Assembly (NCBI GenBank): GCA_007570785.1
Contig: ML662442.1
Location: 28,624,724 to 28,688,723 of the forward strand
Length of the DNA: 64,000 nt
DNA from: Antilocapra americana
Taxonomy: Eukaryota > Chordata > Mammalia > Artiodactyla > Antilocapridae
Reading direction: 5' to 3'
Shown: positions 32,912 to 46,167 of the stretch, piece by piece
How positions within the stretch are numbered: position 1 is the first letter of the stretch
Layout of the letters: the number at the start of each line of letters is the position of its first letter
Position numbers and translations under genes: made by a program
The notes under the pieces: generated by a model
Database searches by the model: none
What the model was told of the DNA's origin: nothing
What the model saw: only the letters and a program-made list of their open reading frames with translations

Positions 32912-33270
32912 TTGTTTTTTTTTCTTTTTTTTTTTATTAGTTTTGCCAAACAATGACATGATATCACCATGGGTTTACATATGCTCCCCCTCCAGAACCC
33001 CCCTCCCTCCTCCCTCCCTCCTCCCTCCCCCCGGGAAATCTCGATGCACCAGCCCCGAGCATCAATCCTGGGCTGGCGATTGATTACACATATGATAATT
33101 AACATGTTTCAATGCCATTCTCCCATATCATCCCACCCTTTCCCTCATCCACAGAGTCCACGAGTCTATTCTATACATCTGTGTTCCTTTTTTCTGTCTC
33201 ACACGCTGGGTTCTCCTTACCGTCTTTCTAAATTCCATATATATGCGTTAATACACTGTATTGTTGTTTT
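32912..33270 (-). mobile_element. Second L1 3' tail, antisense, inserted at the end of the first
   Basis: A T-rich start (TTTTTTTTCTTTTTTTTTTTATTAG) leads into the same 3' UTR seen at about 31700-32050 (ATATCACCATGGGTTTACAT, CCAGCCCCGAGCATCAATCC, TTCTAAATTCCATATATATG). It is cut after about 355 bases. The two tails are near-identical over this stretch. Confidence 0.9.
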
Positions 33271-33297
33271 ATTATTCAGAACTATCCTTAGGTGAGT

Positions 33298-33503
33298 ATA
33301 ATGCTCAGTCATGTCCAGCTCTTTGTGACCCCATGGATTGCAGCCTGCCAGGCTCCTCTGTCCATGGGATTTTCCAGGCAAGAATACTGAAGTGGGTTGC
33401 CATTTCCTTCTCCAGGGGATCTTCCTGACCCAGGAATCAAACCAAGGTCTACTGTGTTCCTCACACGGGCAGGTGGATTCTTTACTATTGAGCCACCTGG
33501 ATG
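33298..33503 (-). mobile_element. Bov-tA SINE, antisense
   Basis: ATGCTCAGTCATGTCCAGCT, CTCCTCTGTCCATGGGATTT, CTTCTCCAGGGGATCTTCCT and ACTATTGAGCCACCTGG. Nearly full length, immediately after the L1 nest. Confidence 0.93.
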
Positions 33504-35713
33504 TCAGAAGAGGGACTTGTTGCTAGAGAAACTATCTTTCTCAGATTATCCCCAACTCCCAAGAAATCAAAGAAGGCTGTATTTCCCAGATTCTTCTGTG
33601 AACAGATTCCCAGACAACTTTCACTATGAGAGGCACTGAAGGATGAAAGAAAACTAAAACTTGATAGCTGTGAACACGGGATTTCTTAAAATAAGATTTT
33701 GGGTATTCTCTTGTGAACTAATCATTTCATTGCTGATGGAAGCTTGGATTATTGATGACAATTTTTCTATCATTATAACACATCCAGATTGTTTTTATAA
33801 ATGTCCTTGCTGATGTTTGCTCCCCAGATATCAAAGTGTTGTGTGAGCTTCTAATAGTCTATACTAAATGTCATTTCATTTTCAATACCTAGCCTAGAGT
33901 GACTTCAGTTTTCAAACTAATCCTAACCAAATCAACATTCAATACCTGCAGTGATTCTGAAGAAAGAACCTCAGATTAGGAGAATCTGGAATTGGTTTTC
34001 TAATCTAGTTAGATTTGAAAGCAGTAATGATCTCATTACTAGTATATGTAAAGATACAAATATGTGGTAGCAAAAAAAAATGGGCTTACAAATTTACATC
34101 GTTACTGTTTCAATGTGGTCATAAAAACAGAACTTGAATGACCATATCACAGTTGCACTAAAACATAATTGTGGAAATGAGTATAAAGACTATGAACATA
34201 GGATGGCTAAGTCATATTGTAATAAAGAGCTTAGAGGAAACTGTACATACAGGCTGTGAATTTTCAGGTAAAGGTATAACAACAACCAGAGAGCTCCTAT
34301 GATTGCCCTGAAATAATATTTTCCACATAGGTATAGACTAGTTTTACTAAAATTCAGAAAAAAACAAAACAAAAAAAACTGATCCTCTGGGTTACTGAAT
34401 TGCAATGTAGGGTGAATTCACAGCTTTATCAGATGTCTGTCCTTAATGTAAAGACATTGATTAAAGAAGAATAGTTCCCTGAGAACTGAAATAGTCATAC
34501 TTGTTTTTACCTTTAATAATGCAACCACCTTGCTGTCCAAGATTCCACCAAGCCTATCTTGCCATTATAAGCCTACTTTCTGCCACTGCCTTCATTTTCT
34601 GACGACCCTATACTGATCCCACTTGAGTGACATGGCTTGTAAGCTGATTCCTCTTAGGATCCATCCAAGCCACTTAATTTCAATACTTATATATCTATAG
34701 TGTCATATCCTAGCAACCCAGGAAGAAAAATTAAAGTCTATCCCAGCAGAAGGTACATGAACACCAAACAAATTACAAACTTCTTCCAATATATATCGGC
34801 AGAAACATTTGGAGTATGTGAAAGGAAGGACTCAAAGATAATTTTGGATTTGTCCAAATTTACCAATGTTGAGTATACTTTCTAGAGATTCTCAATTTAA
34901 CGTATGAGCTTGAGCAAAGAAGAGTATTGTGTGCTTGGCTGCTTACTAAAATGCCAGCAACACAGGAAAGGAATCTGAGATGCCAGACCTTTTTTGGTAT
35001 GATGTAGAAGAAAGACTTCTAATGGTTCATACATGCATTGGCATAAGTAAGTTTTTGCGAGCAATTTCTAGGCAATTTCCTGAGAAGCCACTCTCTGCTT
35101 ATAAGATGTAGGAAGCAGAAAACATAGGTATGTGAGATTTTGTGGTTCTAACCCTTCTGGTATTCCTGAAAGTCACTTTCTAATCTTTGTTCTGGCTTGC
35201 AAAGATTTGATAAGCCTCCACTTCCCTAACATAAACTTCTTCTCATAATGATTGTCTAGGGTAGCTTTTTGTCTTTCCTTACCTAATTTGGATGATTTCC
35301 TTTCAAGATTCATCCTCATTTTAGACCACAGACATCACATTCCTATCCAGTGGTTAGAATTCAGATATTTGAGTATCTGGCCATGCTTCCTGCCTGAGTA
35401 AAAGACAGTCTCAGCAGTATTACAAAATGACTTCAACACTACTAACCACAGAATTTCTTTAAGGCACTAACATCTCTGGATCCAGACATCCCTGCACCAC
35501 AGCTGCACCCCTGCCCTTGCTCATATGGTTATGTGAGTCCATGCAATCTCATTTCTCCCTCAGTTATTTTGAGTCAGGTTACTATCATGTGCAGACAAAA
35601 TCTCCAATAAAAACAAACACACATACACCTAGACACATGAGCAAGACTTCTTGCAAGAAGGTATGTAGTTCAATATGCATAGGAATAAGGCTGAAAATAA
35701 ATTAATTTTATCA
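33504..35713. other. Unassigned interval
   Basis: No gene and no recognised repeat. Short frames here (for example 34190-34405 minus, 34700-34885 plus) have no recognisable domain. Confidence 0.5.
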
Positions 35714-36263
35714 TGTTCTATTGAAGAGGGAATTCATAGGGCCTGGACTCCATCTTAGGCCTGTTCATGCTGCTCATGCTCGACTGCCTCTCCAGTAGAC
35801 TCTAAACTCTGCTTAGTGCCTATGGCAATGACAATAAAAGGACAAGACCCCCTCCAGACAGGGGGACCTTGAAGATCTTATCCAGGTTACTCATCACCTA
35901 AGAGAAAACATACACTAATCACCCCTGTCTCTGGACAGGCCATAAATTTTTCTGTACCTATTGGAGTGTAACCTTGGGCTTATTGATTATTGGCCAATTG
36001 TTTAACTGTTTGAACATATAACACATGAATGATGAGATTATTGTGATTGTATTTACCCTTCCTTTGTTTATGTAAGTCTCAAGGAATTTGGGGTGGTGAG
36101 TTCAGACACGTACACATGGGGTATAAAAGATTTACACAAATGCTGGTCAGGGTCCTTGGCTAAGAGGAGACTCTGCCTTGGGCCCGCCGGTGTAATGAAC
36201 TGCCCTCCACTATCTGCATTGTCCTTCTGAGTGAGTTTGTTTCCCGAACGCATGGCTACAACA
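35714..36263 (+). mobile_element. Endogenous retrovirus solo LTR
   Basis: TGTTCTATTGAAGAGGGAAT at the left and GCATGGCTACAACA at the right give TG...CA ends over about 550 bp. Inside are a TATA box (TATAAAAG from 36122), the GGTCCTTGGCTAAGAGGAGA block and CACTATCTGCATTGTCCTTC before the 3' end. Where a polyadenylation signal is expected (36193-36200) the sequence is TAATGAAC, apparently a mutated AATAAA. No matching target duplication could be seen, so the outer edges are uncertain. Confidence 0.65.
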
Positions 36264-39200
36264 CTATAAATACTTGATTCTTACCCTTTGCTCTATAAGC
36301 TGTCAAAAATGAGAAATACCACTATTAGAAAAAATATTCTCATAATACAAAAGGTAGAAAAATTCCATAAGACATCATGATGTTGATGACTCTTCAGGAT
36401 GGAACTCTCAGAATTTTTATGGGTTTCTGCTAAGGACATGTATACATAAAACTGTAAAAAAATATATTATAAATGTATTTATAAATTTACATTAATTAAT
36501 ATATCTTCACAGTGTATATTAAAAATGTTTATATTAATACAGTTTATATTTAAATATTATATTTACAAATAACATTATATTTGCACATATTTATAAATTC
36601 TATTATATGTTATGCTTTCAGTCAATCCCTGAGACATACTTCAGAGATCAACTATCAGGTTCAATAGTTGATATATTATTGTAAATATGTTAAATGTACT
36701 GATCATAAAATACACATATTTAACAAATCATTTGATGTTAAAGAATTTTCTGGGAGAGTAACAGGAAAAAAATTCATACATAAACAGACTATTCTGATTT
36801 TTTCAGGCATAAGCCCATACACCTTAGCACTAATGCAAAATCATTGTTTCATCTATAATGTCTTGTTATCAAATGTAGGCCTAGAAGTAATAAAGTTACA
36901 ACGCTTTATTATGCCAAATGATTCTTATTTCACACGATCCAGTTGCCTTTAAGATCTGTATTCATTATCCAAAGGAGAAAGCAAATCACATCAGCATTCC
37001 CAATGACTAAAAGTGTGCTTTTAATAGAACTTTAAGGATAAAGAAGCAGCAGCCCTTTGTTCTGTATTTTTTCCTTTATTAAATGAAACAAACTTGCCAG
37101 TGCGAGTTTGAAATAAGTGAAACAAACTTCCCAGTCAAGAATCTGATCTTATTTTGAAATTTAGTAGTCTTTTAGGAACATATATATTTACACAATTTAG
37201 CATTAATTATGCATTATATGGACAATAGCTATCTCTGCCCAGTTTAGCACCTTTGCATTTCAATTTCCTGTCCAGGGGATAATGAGCAGGGACTGAATTT
37301 CAATAGTGGTACTCAAATCTATATTCAAATATAAAAGTTGAAAGCAATTAATTCAGAGTGTTTAACAGTCTCTTTAATTTTGAATCAGTCTGTGCTACTA
37401 AAAGTAGATCACCTTATCTAGATGCCACAGAAGACCAAATTAGTCTTTCAGGCCATTAATGCATTCTCTTTAAAATTGCAGCCACATCTATTCAATGTTC
37501 TTCCAGTGACCTGAAAAGTAAATATACTTCCAAATGGTTTAATTTACATTCCATAAATTTGGCAAATTTGTTATCTCTTTACTGCATAATAAAAAGATCC
37601 CCTTTTACTCAGCTCTTAGCTATCTTGCCCTCTTTTATCAAGATCACTCTCATCAAACTTTATGCTTTATGTTCCAGGAATAAGTCTTACAGTTGCTTGA
37701 ATAAAACTTGCTGCTTTGACTTTTTCTTGCTCTTTTCTCATTACCCAATCAAATATTTGTCAGCTATTTACTCCCTCTTCTGTGATATATTGTTATGCAT
37801 GCATTCACACATACACACGCACACAGAGAACACAGTAAATCTTCAACAAATGTTGAATATATGTGATAAAAGAGATAATTAAATGACTGTATGTGTGAGA
37901 TGGATTTTCATTTATATATATATTCACATATATGATCTTCCATTAAATATATACTATGTGCAAAAATATACATTAGGTACATGGGTAATATAAAAATGAG
38001 TAGGAAAATATGACACTACCCTTAAAGGAGTTGGAAACTCAAACTGGTACAGTTTTTACATAACTATAACATGAGACAATATGAAGTAACTTCCACAAAG
38101 CAGGGACATATTGTGTCCATGGATGTATAATAGAAGGAACAGTTAATTCAACTGAGGAAATAGGAGAAATATCATGAGTGAAACATTTAATCTAAATCAC
38201 AAAGGAATAAAACTTAAATGGGTATATAAAGAAAGAAAGGGCACTAGATAGCTTTTCTGTTTGTTTTATTCTGCATTGTAACCATAAATCCAGAGGCATG
38301 CAAGAACATAGGATGGTGTGAGGAGGCTTTCTTGACTGGAATTCAAATGCACAAAAAAGATGGATGTATTAGTTAGCACGACTGTTTTCAAGTGATAAAA
38401 ACAAATTGGAGCTAGTTTACAAAATAAAAGTAGACAGGACTAGGATTAATTTATCCTAAGAAAATAGAACTATCTCACAATTCAATGGCAGGGATCTGCC
38501 ATGTGAAAGAGAGATTATAACCAGAATGTGGAAAACCATCTTGATGCTTTTTAAATCTCCCACTTTTTCTTCTCTTTAGATATCTGATTGTTCTATTTTT
38601 CTCCCTTCTTCCTCAACATTATCGAAGACCTAATATGATTATACATAATCCCCAAGTTTCCTGTTACAGTTCTTGCCATAGTAGAAAAAAAGCAGCATGT
38701 CACTGGAATCCAGGACTAATAGTCTAGAAGATTCTGATAATCCCCCCATCATGTGTCAGTTGTCCACTGGTCTTATAAATGAAGTGCAGCCCATACACAG
38801 TCACCCCTCATCCTCAGGATGAAGCCTATTATTTTATACATACTAAGAACTGGCAATAGACATGTCTACTGAGGTTTAGGAACTACTACACATTCATCAG
38901 TTAAATAACTGGGTCATCGGTACTATCAGAATTTTGACATAGTCTGATAATCAGACTTGGGGGACTATTTTTCACCATCATATTGTATGTTACTACTTCA
39001 CACACTTGGCCGTTACCTATCTGAGCAAAGACTGTTTAAAAACTGATTGCTGGTATAGCTAGAGCAAGGTTATATCCCTACTCTTTTCATATATATATTT
39101 AAGATTCCAATTGTTAGCTATGTCATGTCCACTGGTAAGAGTCACAGAAGTAGTTTAAAGTGGTAGTTTTCACTGTTTCTTCCAGGATGCACTTTATAAA

Positions 39201-41584
39201 AATTTTTAATGAAATAAAATAAATAGCCAATTCAGACTATTTCAGTCTATCACAGAAAAAAAAAAATCAATTTACTCCACAGAGTAGTTAATGAGATGTT
39301 TCACTATATAAAGAGATTTACATAGTATATAAAAATAATTTTTATTCCAGAAATAGGGCTAGAGACTCTACATATTAATTACTACTCCAGGTGGTTAAGA
39401 GTAAAGAAGAAATTCCAGCACCCATGTGGAATTACAAAATGCATCTTCTCTTTATAGAAACCTAGGCTTAGTTAGATTTCCATATGCTCAAGAATGAAAA
39501 ACAGAATAAATGTGGGGCCCCAAAAACTTCTGCATCTTAAAAGACAGACAACAAAGGATATAAGAGGGTACAGAAAGACAAACTTTTCAAGCAACGTATT
39601 ACAGCAAACATAGGAACAAGTGGTTCAAAACATTTGTTTTGTAGTTTTAATAAAACTAGGGAAAAATTACAGATCCTGCCTGAAATTATATATGCCTACA
39701 CATTTCCATTTATATCTGTTTGCATTTAAAGAGGTGTGATGTATCTTTCTGTCTCTTTATAGTTGGCATTTTCTTCATGAGTAAAAAGCCAGATTTGCCA
39801 AGAAGAAAGTATTGGTGGGCGGAATATTCTCCATTCAGGTCTCATTTATGATAAATTCTGCCTCCTCTGATCTATGGCATTGACTGTCTCTACCAGATTT
39901 GGGTTTTAGTATTATTTACTAAAGCTTCACTTCAGCTTTTATTATTAATTAATTGAAAAATTGCAATCTAGACATTAAGAATTCCTGGGTATGCTATATT
40001 TTATGATTTCAAAGTTGATGAAAACCTAGATGATGTCAAAGACTAAGGTGTAAACATGGGTATAGGAGGCAGAATTCAGTGGAGATCAAGTTCATGAAAG
40101 TGAAAAAAGTCTAAGATATGTAGCATAAACGTTAGAAGAATCAACTTCATAGATACCGAAGCCCCATAAAACATTTTACATTCATATGCATGAGCCATTG
40201 ATAAACAGTAGATGATTACTTGATAACACTGCAGAAGGTACAGTTATAATCAGATGACATGGCTGCAAAAAAAACAAATTTTACATGTGAATGAATATGT
40301 AATGGGCTCTAATAAGAGAAACTGAGAATATGCATTTTCAGAGTGATAATGGTATCTGAAATGGGAATGAGCACCATTCACTTAAGGGAGCTTCTTCAAA
40401 GAAAAGGCTTTCCTTAGAGTAGAGTTCAGTTAAGACAACAACTTAGTTGCTTCAGTGAAAAAAATCATCTGTACTGATGCTGGACAGAGTCTCCAAAGAC
40501 AGAAGAGTTTGCATGGTGAATATATTTCTTAACATTTAATCAATACCAACTCCACATCAAAAAAAAAAAACAGAATATGACAAATTACACTGAGTTCCAA
40601 GCATTGGTTTCAATGGTAAACCCTAAGCGCAAAGCACCTGTGTTCATGAAGTTTAATATAAGTCACACATATACCTAAAATTTTGCTGGCTTAGAGAGCA
40701 TAAAATAAGATGCATTTGTTATCTGTAATATCTCCCTATGATACCATTTTGAAAGGACTGTGTTAATCTCAGTGATATCTACATCCTTAGTAACTTCTTC
40801 CCTAAAAAGTGTTTAAGTTGGTTTAGCTAAGACAATACACGTAAACACCAACAGTATTAAAGAATCATCAATAATAGATATTAAAAGTCTAAATTCATGA
40901 CCTCTTGGAGAATTCCAAGTTTTTTCTTTAAAAAAGTGCTTCAATAAGCAATTGCAAAAAAGAATATGGGCTCACATTTCTGGATTATACTTTCCCTATT
41001 ACCACCCTATAGGCACTATCTCCCAAAGAATGGAAAAATAATTATGCTCTTCTCAGAGGTGCTACAGTCCAAGGCATTATGTTGAAAACTGCATATAGCA
41101 AATAGCAGAAAAGTCTCTCATGACTATCAGTGGGAATATGAGCAGTTCACTTTGCCTGTTTTGCAGGTCAGATGTTGAACTTTGTATCGTCTGTGGATAC
41201 ACACCTCTGGAAAGGGCTATAAGTTTTTGTTGTTGTTGTTGTGTGTTTTTGTTTTTAATATACTGGGTTTTTAGGAAAAGAGTACTATAATTGGCATATA
41301 AGAAAACCTGAATTTTGGCAGTGTTTTTTCCTTAACAGTTACTATTTTACCACCATGAAAACCCACCATTAACCTCTTAGGCTGAATGAAGTAAGCATTA
41401 CAAAAATCAGCTATCCACGGATAATTTCTTTATCATCCCATTCTCTTCCCTTTTATTTTTCACTAGCACTTGTTTCTAAGAAATTTGTGTAGTTGCTTGT
41501 TTTGTGCCAGTCTCAGCCTATCAATAACTAATGATATGGCTGGAATGGACCTAGTGGTTCTTATGATTGCAAGATTCCTTCAGC
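36264..41584. other. Long interval without recognised genes or young repeats
   Basis: About 5.3 kb of AT-rich DNA with no SINE, BovB or young L1. Very AT-rich, tandem-like TATATT/TTTATA sequence at 36440-36610 and CA/TA-rich stretches at 37800-37960. Small open frames (36668-36952, 37559-37882) have no recognisable domain. Confidence 0.5.
41228..41243. repeat. (TTG)n simple repeat
   Basis: Five TTG units in a T/G-rich stretch. Confidence 0.8.
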
Positions 41585-41945
41585 AGTAACCATCAGGAAA
41601 CTTAGGAAAAAGTTTATTATATACATGTTCTAAAAATTATATGGTACACCATAGTCCACACAGCAGGCTGGCTGAGGGGAATGTGAGCGCAGTTTTGGGG
41701 TTGTGCTTTTATCAGGGTTAAAAGTGGAGGCTTAAGGTTTCTGGAGCTCACTTTTTATTGGTGAATTTAAAACTTATGAGTGGGCAATTAAAAGCCTAGG
41801 AACAGAAAAAACAAAAACCAACCTGCCCAGATAGTCAAAATAATGTTATTAAAATCACCCAAGATTTAAAACAAAGGAGCCTGGGGTACAAGGTCTGGCT
41901 CTTTCACGTGGCTGGTGCTCTGTTAATCCTACATAATCGTCACTG
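41585..41945 (-). repeat. Possible old LTR, antisense
   Basis: AAAAAGTTTATTATATACAT at the left would be a reversed polyadenylation region. GCAGGCTGGCTGAGGGGAAT, GCTTTTATCAGGGTTAAAAG and GGAGCTCACTTTTTATTGG follow, and the block is more GC-rich than its flanks. Consistent with a decayed retroviral LTR but not matched to a family. Confidence 0.3.
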
Positions 41946-42960
41946 ACATGCATACTTGGCAATCAAAGCCTAAATCAGGCACTTTAATTAAAAAAAAAAA
42001 GAAAAGGCCATCAGATTTTATACGACATTGCTACAAAAAGAATTTATATTTGTTATTTCATTTAGATGAGCATTTGTTGAAGCAGACAAATATGATTAGG
42101 AAAGGATAGGATGGCAAATGGGGACAGGAAAAAGAACCTGAACCCAGACTTGGGTGTGAAGATGTGTTCACCAACCATGTCATATATGTCAGGACTACAG
42201 GTAGACAAGTCTGACTATAGGGGAATAGAATAATTTTTTTTCTTGAAAAAAAATTGGTACTGAGCATGATAGCATTGTTTCCTATGCCCAAATTATCTCA
42301 GTGAGCTCACTGACACTTTTTGGTTAATGTTTCTTATTATTAACCAAAGCATTCATTAATAATTTCTTGGCACATCTATGTTACAAGGAAATGTAAGTTC
42401 CAGAGGTGGAAACTAAAGCTTAGTACATTCATTTGCCAAACATTCAGTATAAATTCTGCACACCAAACAGAATATGTCTGGATTTGAACGTCTGTAGAGC
42501 TTACTTGCAATGCTGGCAATGCCCATTTATGGAAAATAAGAATCTTAACAACTTGTGTGTAATTGTACTTGTCAGCACCACCTATAACTTGAATGTAAGT
42601 TTTGAAGGACTGCATTTATTATGTCAGAGGAAAATTAGCAGCTGCTCAAACGGGGATGGTAGAATTTTAATGTAACATCTGCAAAACAGCTTTACATATC
42701 TAGAATCAGCTTTTTCTCATGCCAGAGAGTTTTCAGAGAGTTTCATTGATAAACTTCTCACTCCATATGTCTCATGCAGTGTTTCATACTCTCTATAGTA
42801 ACAGTTATTTTAACTGGTATGGCTAGATTCAAAAACCTTTATGTCACTGAGGTTTATCCATCTCCTTTACATCCCCTTCAAATTAACCTCCAAGATAACT
42901 GTCATGTTTCTCTAATTGATAACAATGTTCTACATTTCCAGATTAGCAACTTGTCAGTAT
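41946..42960. other. Unassigned interval
   Basis: No gene or recognised repeat. The opposing frames at 42376-42675 overlap each other and show no conserved motif. Confidence 0.45.
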
Positions 42961-43166
42961 AGGCCTTCCCTGGTGACTCAGATGGTAAATAATATGCCGA
43001 CAATGAAGGATATACAGGTTCCATTACTGGGTCAGGAAGATACCTTAAAGAAAGGAATGACTATCCACTTCAGTCTTCTTGCCTGGGAAATCCCATGGAC
43101 AGAGAAGCCTGGCGGGCTACACTCCATGGGGTTGCAAAGATTCAGACACGAATGGACAATAACACT
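42961..43166 (+). mobile_element. Bov-tA SINE, sense
   Basis: GGCCTTCCCTGGTGACTCAG (tRNA-like head), CTGGGTCAGGAAGATACCTT, CTTCTTGCCTGGGAAATCCC and CTCCATGGGGTTGCAAAGAT. Nearly full length, moderately diverged. Confidence 0.93.
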
Positions 43167-44683
43167 TTCATTTTCAGATGTTTTGATAGGATATGTCTAG
43201 TTTTATAGTCTCTATTTAATATATTTTAAAATATTATTATTGTTTTTACATTACATTCTCTTCACAGTGACTCTCTCTTGGAATTTGAAGAAAATGATAG
43301 TCCAGTAATAGAAGGTATACAAACTCTGTGACAATAAAACAAAATAAAATGAGACAAGAAAACTTAATAAGGAAACTGGTATGAACATGAATAAAGGAGA
43401 GTATTATCCATGTTTCTCAAGGAAACACAGTGTCTTTCTTATCTCCAAAGTAAAGACAGTCATAGTGAGTTGCCAGCAAAGGATTCAACCCTAACTGAGA
43501 TAACTGAGACAAATTTATATCTATTTTGTGGCAAACTGTAAAGAAATTTTTTTTAAATTGATGAATGGAAATAGAGGACAGATGAGACACCTGGCCAAGG
43601 AAGAGACCACAGATTTTATTTACCTCTTGTTTTTAGCCTTGAGGGAAAGTGTTACCATATTTAACTGAAATCGCCCAGGAATGTGGGACTGAAGTCCTGC
43701 AGACAGTAGTCACAAAGAGGGCTGATAAGAGTGAAGACATAAGTTGGAGATCCCATTTGAGATGGTGGAAAACTGCATGGACAAATGGGAACAGGCAGAG
43801 TTTCCAACAAAACACTTGAAGGCAAAAAATGGGCAAGACTAAAGCCCTAGAAAAAAAATCAACTGCTACAAAGTTTGAGGAATTAGTACACAAAAGGAAA
43901 TAAATTAAAATCTGAAAAGGGAAAACAATATTTTGATAAGTTCTCAAATAAAGAAAAATAGACATTAAAAACATCTCACCAACTGGATCAGATGAGGCAA
44001 ACTTGTATAGCCTCCTCACCATAACACTCTAATCTACACTCATTAAAGCATCTCTTTAGGTAAATAGTTAAAATTTAGGTAAACAGTTACAAATTTATTA
44101 AAAGTTGTCCTTCTTAGATACTTTATAGTTAGTAGCTCATAGTTCAACTTTATTTTGAAAACTTTATCAGAAAGAAATCCACAGGAAATTGTATGAAAGT
44201 AAATTTTAAAGGTAAAAATATTTTGCAAAAGAAGAGATAAAAATGAATGTGCACTTAGATTTCTTAACTTGATAACAGAAGTTAGTTAAAACTGTAAATC
44301 TTGAAATATGATATTTAGTGATACTTATAACGGAAGGCAAAAGCAACCTGACATGGAAAAAGTTAAAAAGAAAATCAGATGCAAAGACATTAAATGCTTT
44401 CACTGACTTATTCAAAAATGTTAAGAAATAATCATTTGAAAGTAAGATTTGTGTCAACACATGCATATTCTATGATATGCTGATATTCAGAGATCAGGGA
44501 TTGAAATCTGGACAGTTTTTCAAGGATATTGTTAGTTGCCAAAACTTTATACTGATTATTTGATAAATATTATGTTTGGCAATTACTTTTTCTGCTTTAT
44601 GTGGTATCTTCAGCTCCATTTGCTAGCTCCTTGACTCATTCTAATAATGGGTCATGTATGAAGAAGCTGTAAATATGTAGGCT
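43167..44683. other. Unassigned interval
   Basis: No gene recognised. The 129-residue minus frame at 43633-44022 has no domain I can identify and no supporting start context. Confidence 0.45.
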
Positions 44684-44909
44684 TTCTTTAGCAAGGCATG
44701 GGCTCACGTGGTAAAGAGTCTCCCTGCCAGTGCAGGTAGACCTAGGTTCAATCCCTGAGTCGGGAAGATCCCCTGGAGATAGGAATGGCAACCCATTCCA
44801 GTATTCTTGCCTGGTAAATCCCATGGACAGAGGATCCTGGTGAGCTACAGTCCATGGGGTCACAAAGAGTCAGGCACGACTGAGTGACTAAACACTCTTC
44901 TTTAGCAAG
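44684..44909 (+). mobile_element. Bov-tA SINE with perfect 12-bp target duplication
   Basis: Element body 44696-44897, from GCATGGGCTCACGTGGTAAAG (head) to CACGACTGAGTGACTAAACAC. Flanked by identical TTCTTTAGCAAG at 44684-44695 and 44898-44909, a clean LINE-type insertion signature. Confidence 0.95.
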
Positions 44910-45819
44910 CCGCTAAGTTCCAGTTCATACTGCCCTGGTTATTTACATTTATTATTTAATGCCAAAGTTACTATCAGATTTTCAGTGTTTGCCTAAAGAA
45001 CTTTTAATGTCAACATGTAAAATGTCACTTTCTGTCAGGATGCACCTGCCATAAGCAACATAATTCTTAGATATATCACAACCCAATCTGTGTATTTTTT
45101 AGGAAAAAAAAAAAAAACGAAAACAGCTATTATCTTGCCAAAGGGTATGAGTATGCAGTACATCAAAGTGTTTGACTAGACAAGGAGAAAGCAAGGAATT
45201 AAGACGACAACAAAGGAAGAGAATCCAGGGATCCCAGTAATTTTTCTTTCTATAAAGAACATAAAAATAAGTTACTAATAAATACACCTAAAGAGAAAAA
45301 ATATATTTTCTTTAAATCTTTATTAAATGTATTATATAAAAAGTCCAGCTTTATCTTTGCCATACTTGAGAAAATAATTGCACATAAATAAGGAATTAAT
45401 CACTTTTTCGCCTTTGGATGCTTGCTAGAAATCAATCTTTAGTAGAGAAAAAAATTCAGACTCTAAATTATGCTAGAATTATCTCTTCTGAGTAATGTGA
45501 GGATCATTGGTTATTTATTATAAAAATAAATATTATAACTCTAAATGGATATTTAGGAATGTCTATTCCATTTTATTCTGAAAGATATACAGAGTAGACT
45601 CTGGAGTCAGCCTACCAAGTACTAAACTCTGACACCACATCTAACTGGTATGAGACAAATTACATAAATTCTCATGTACAAACTGGAAGTAGTAACAGTA
45701 TCTACTGCAAAGAGATTAAATGGAAAACTACATATCAGGTACTTAAGGACTATACTAGTCACAAATAAATACTCGGGTAATTATTATTACCTGAATTTAA
45801 GGTCCAACTCATAATTTCC

Positions 45820-45903
45820 ATCCCAGGGACGGGGGAGCCTGGTGGGCTGCCATCTATGGGGTTGCACAGAGTCAGACACGACTGAAGTGACTTAGCAGCA
45901 GCA
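45820..45903 (+). mobile_element. Short SINE 3' fragment, sense
   Basis: CCAGGGACGGGGGAGCCTGG, GGGGTTGCACAGAGTCAGAC and ACTGAAGTGACTTAGCAGCA: only the last part of a Bov-A-type SINE. Confidence 0.85.
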
Positions 45904-45935
45904 TAATAAGCATTTAATATACAATGGAGGTTTCT

Positions 45936-46167
45936 TAATTGCTAATGCTGTTGTTGTTATTTGCTCAGTCATGTCTGACTCTTTGCTACCCCATGGACTA
46001 TAGCCCACCAGACTTCTCTGTCCATGGAATTTCCCATGCAAGAATGCTGGAATGGGATGGCACTTCCTCCTCCAGGCAATCTTCCTGACCCAAGGATCTA
46101 ACCTGGGTCTCCTGCATTGCAGGCAGATTCTTTACTCTCTGAGCCACCTGGAAGTCCTAATTGCTAA
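45936..46167 (-). mobile_element. Bov-tA SINE, antisense, with 11-bp target duplication
   Basis: Element 45947-46157, from GCTGTTGTTGTTATTTGCTC to CTGAGCCACCTGGAAGTCC. Identical TAATTGCTAAT flanks at 45936-45946 and 46158-46167 (one base shared with the element edge) mark the insertion. Confidence 0.94.

Noticed and set aside
42376..42675. Opposed open frames of about 80 residues
   Set aside because: They overlap on both strands without any conserved motif.
43633..44022. 129-residue minus-strand frame
   Set aside because: No recognisable domain, no splice or promoter context and no repeat family; length is compatible with chance in this much sequence.
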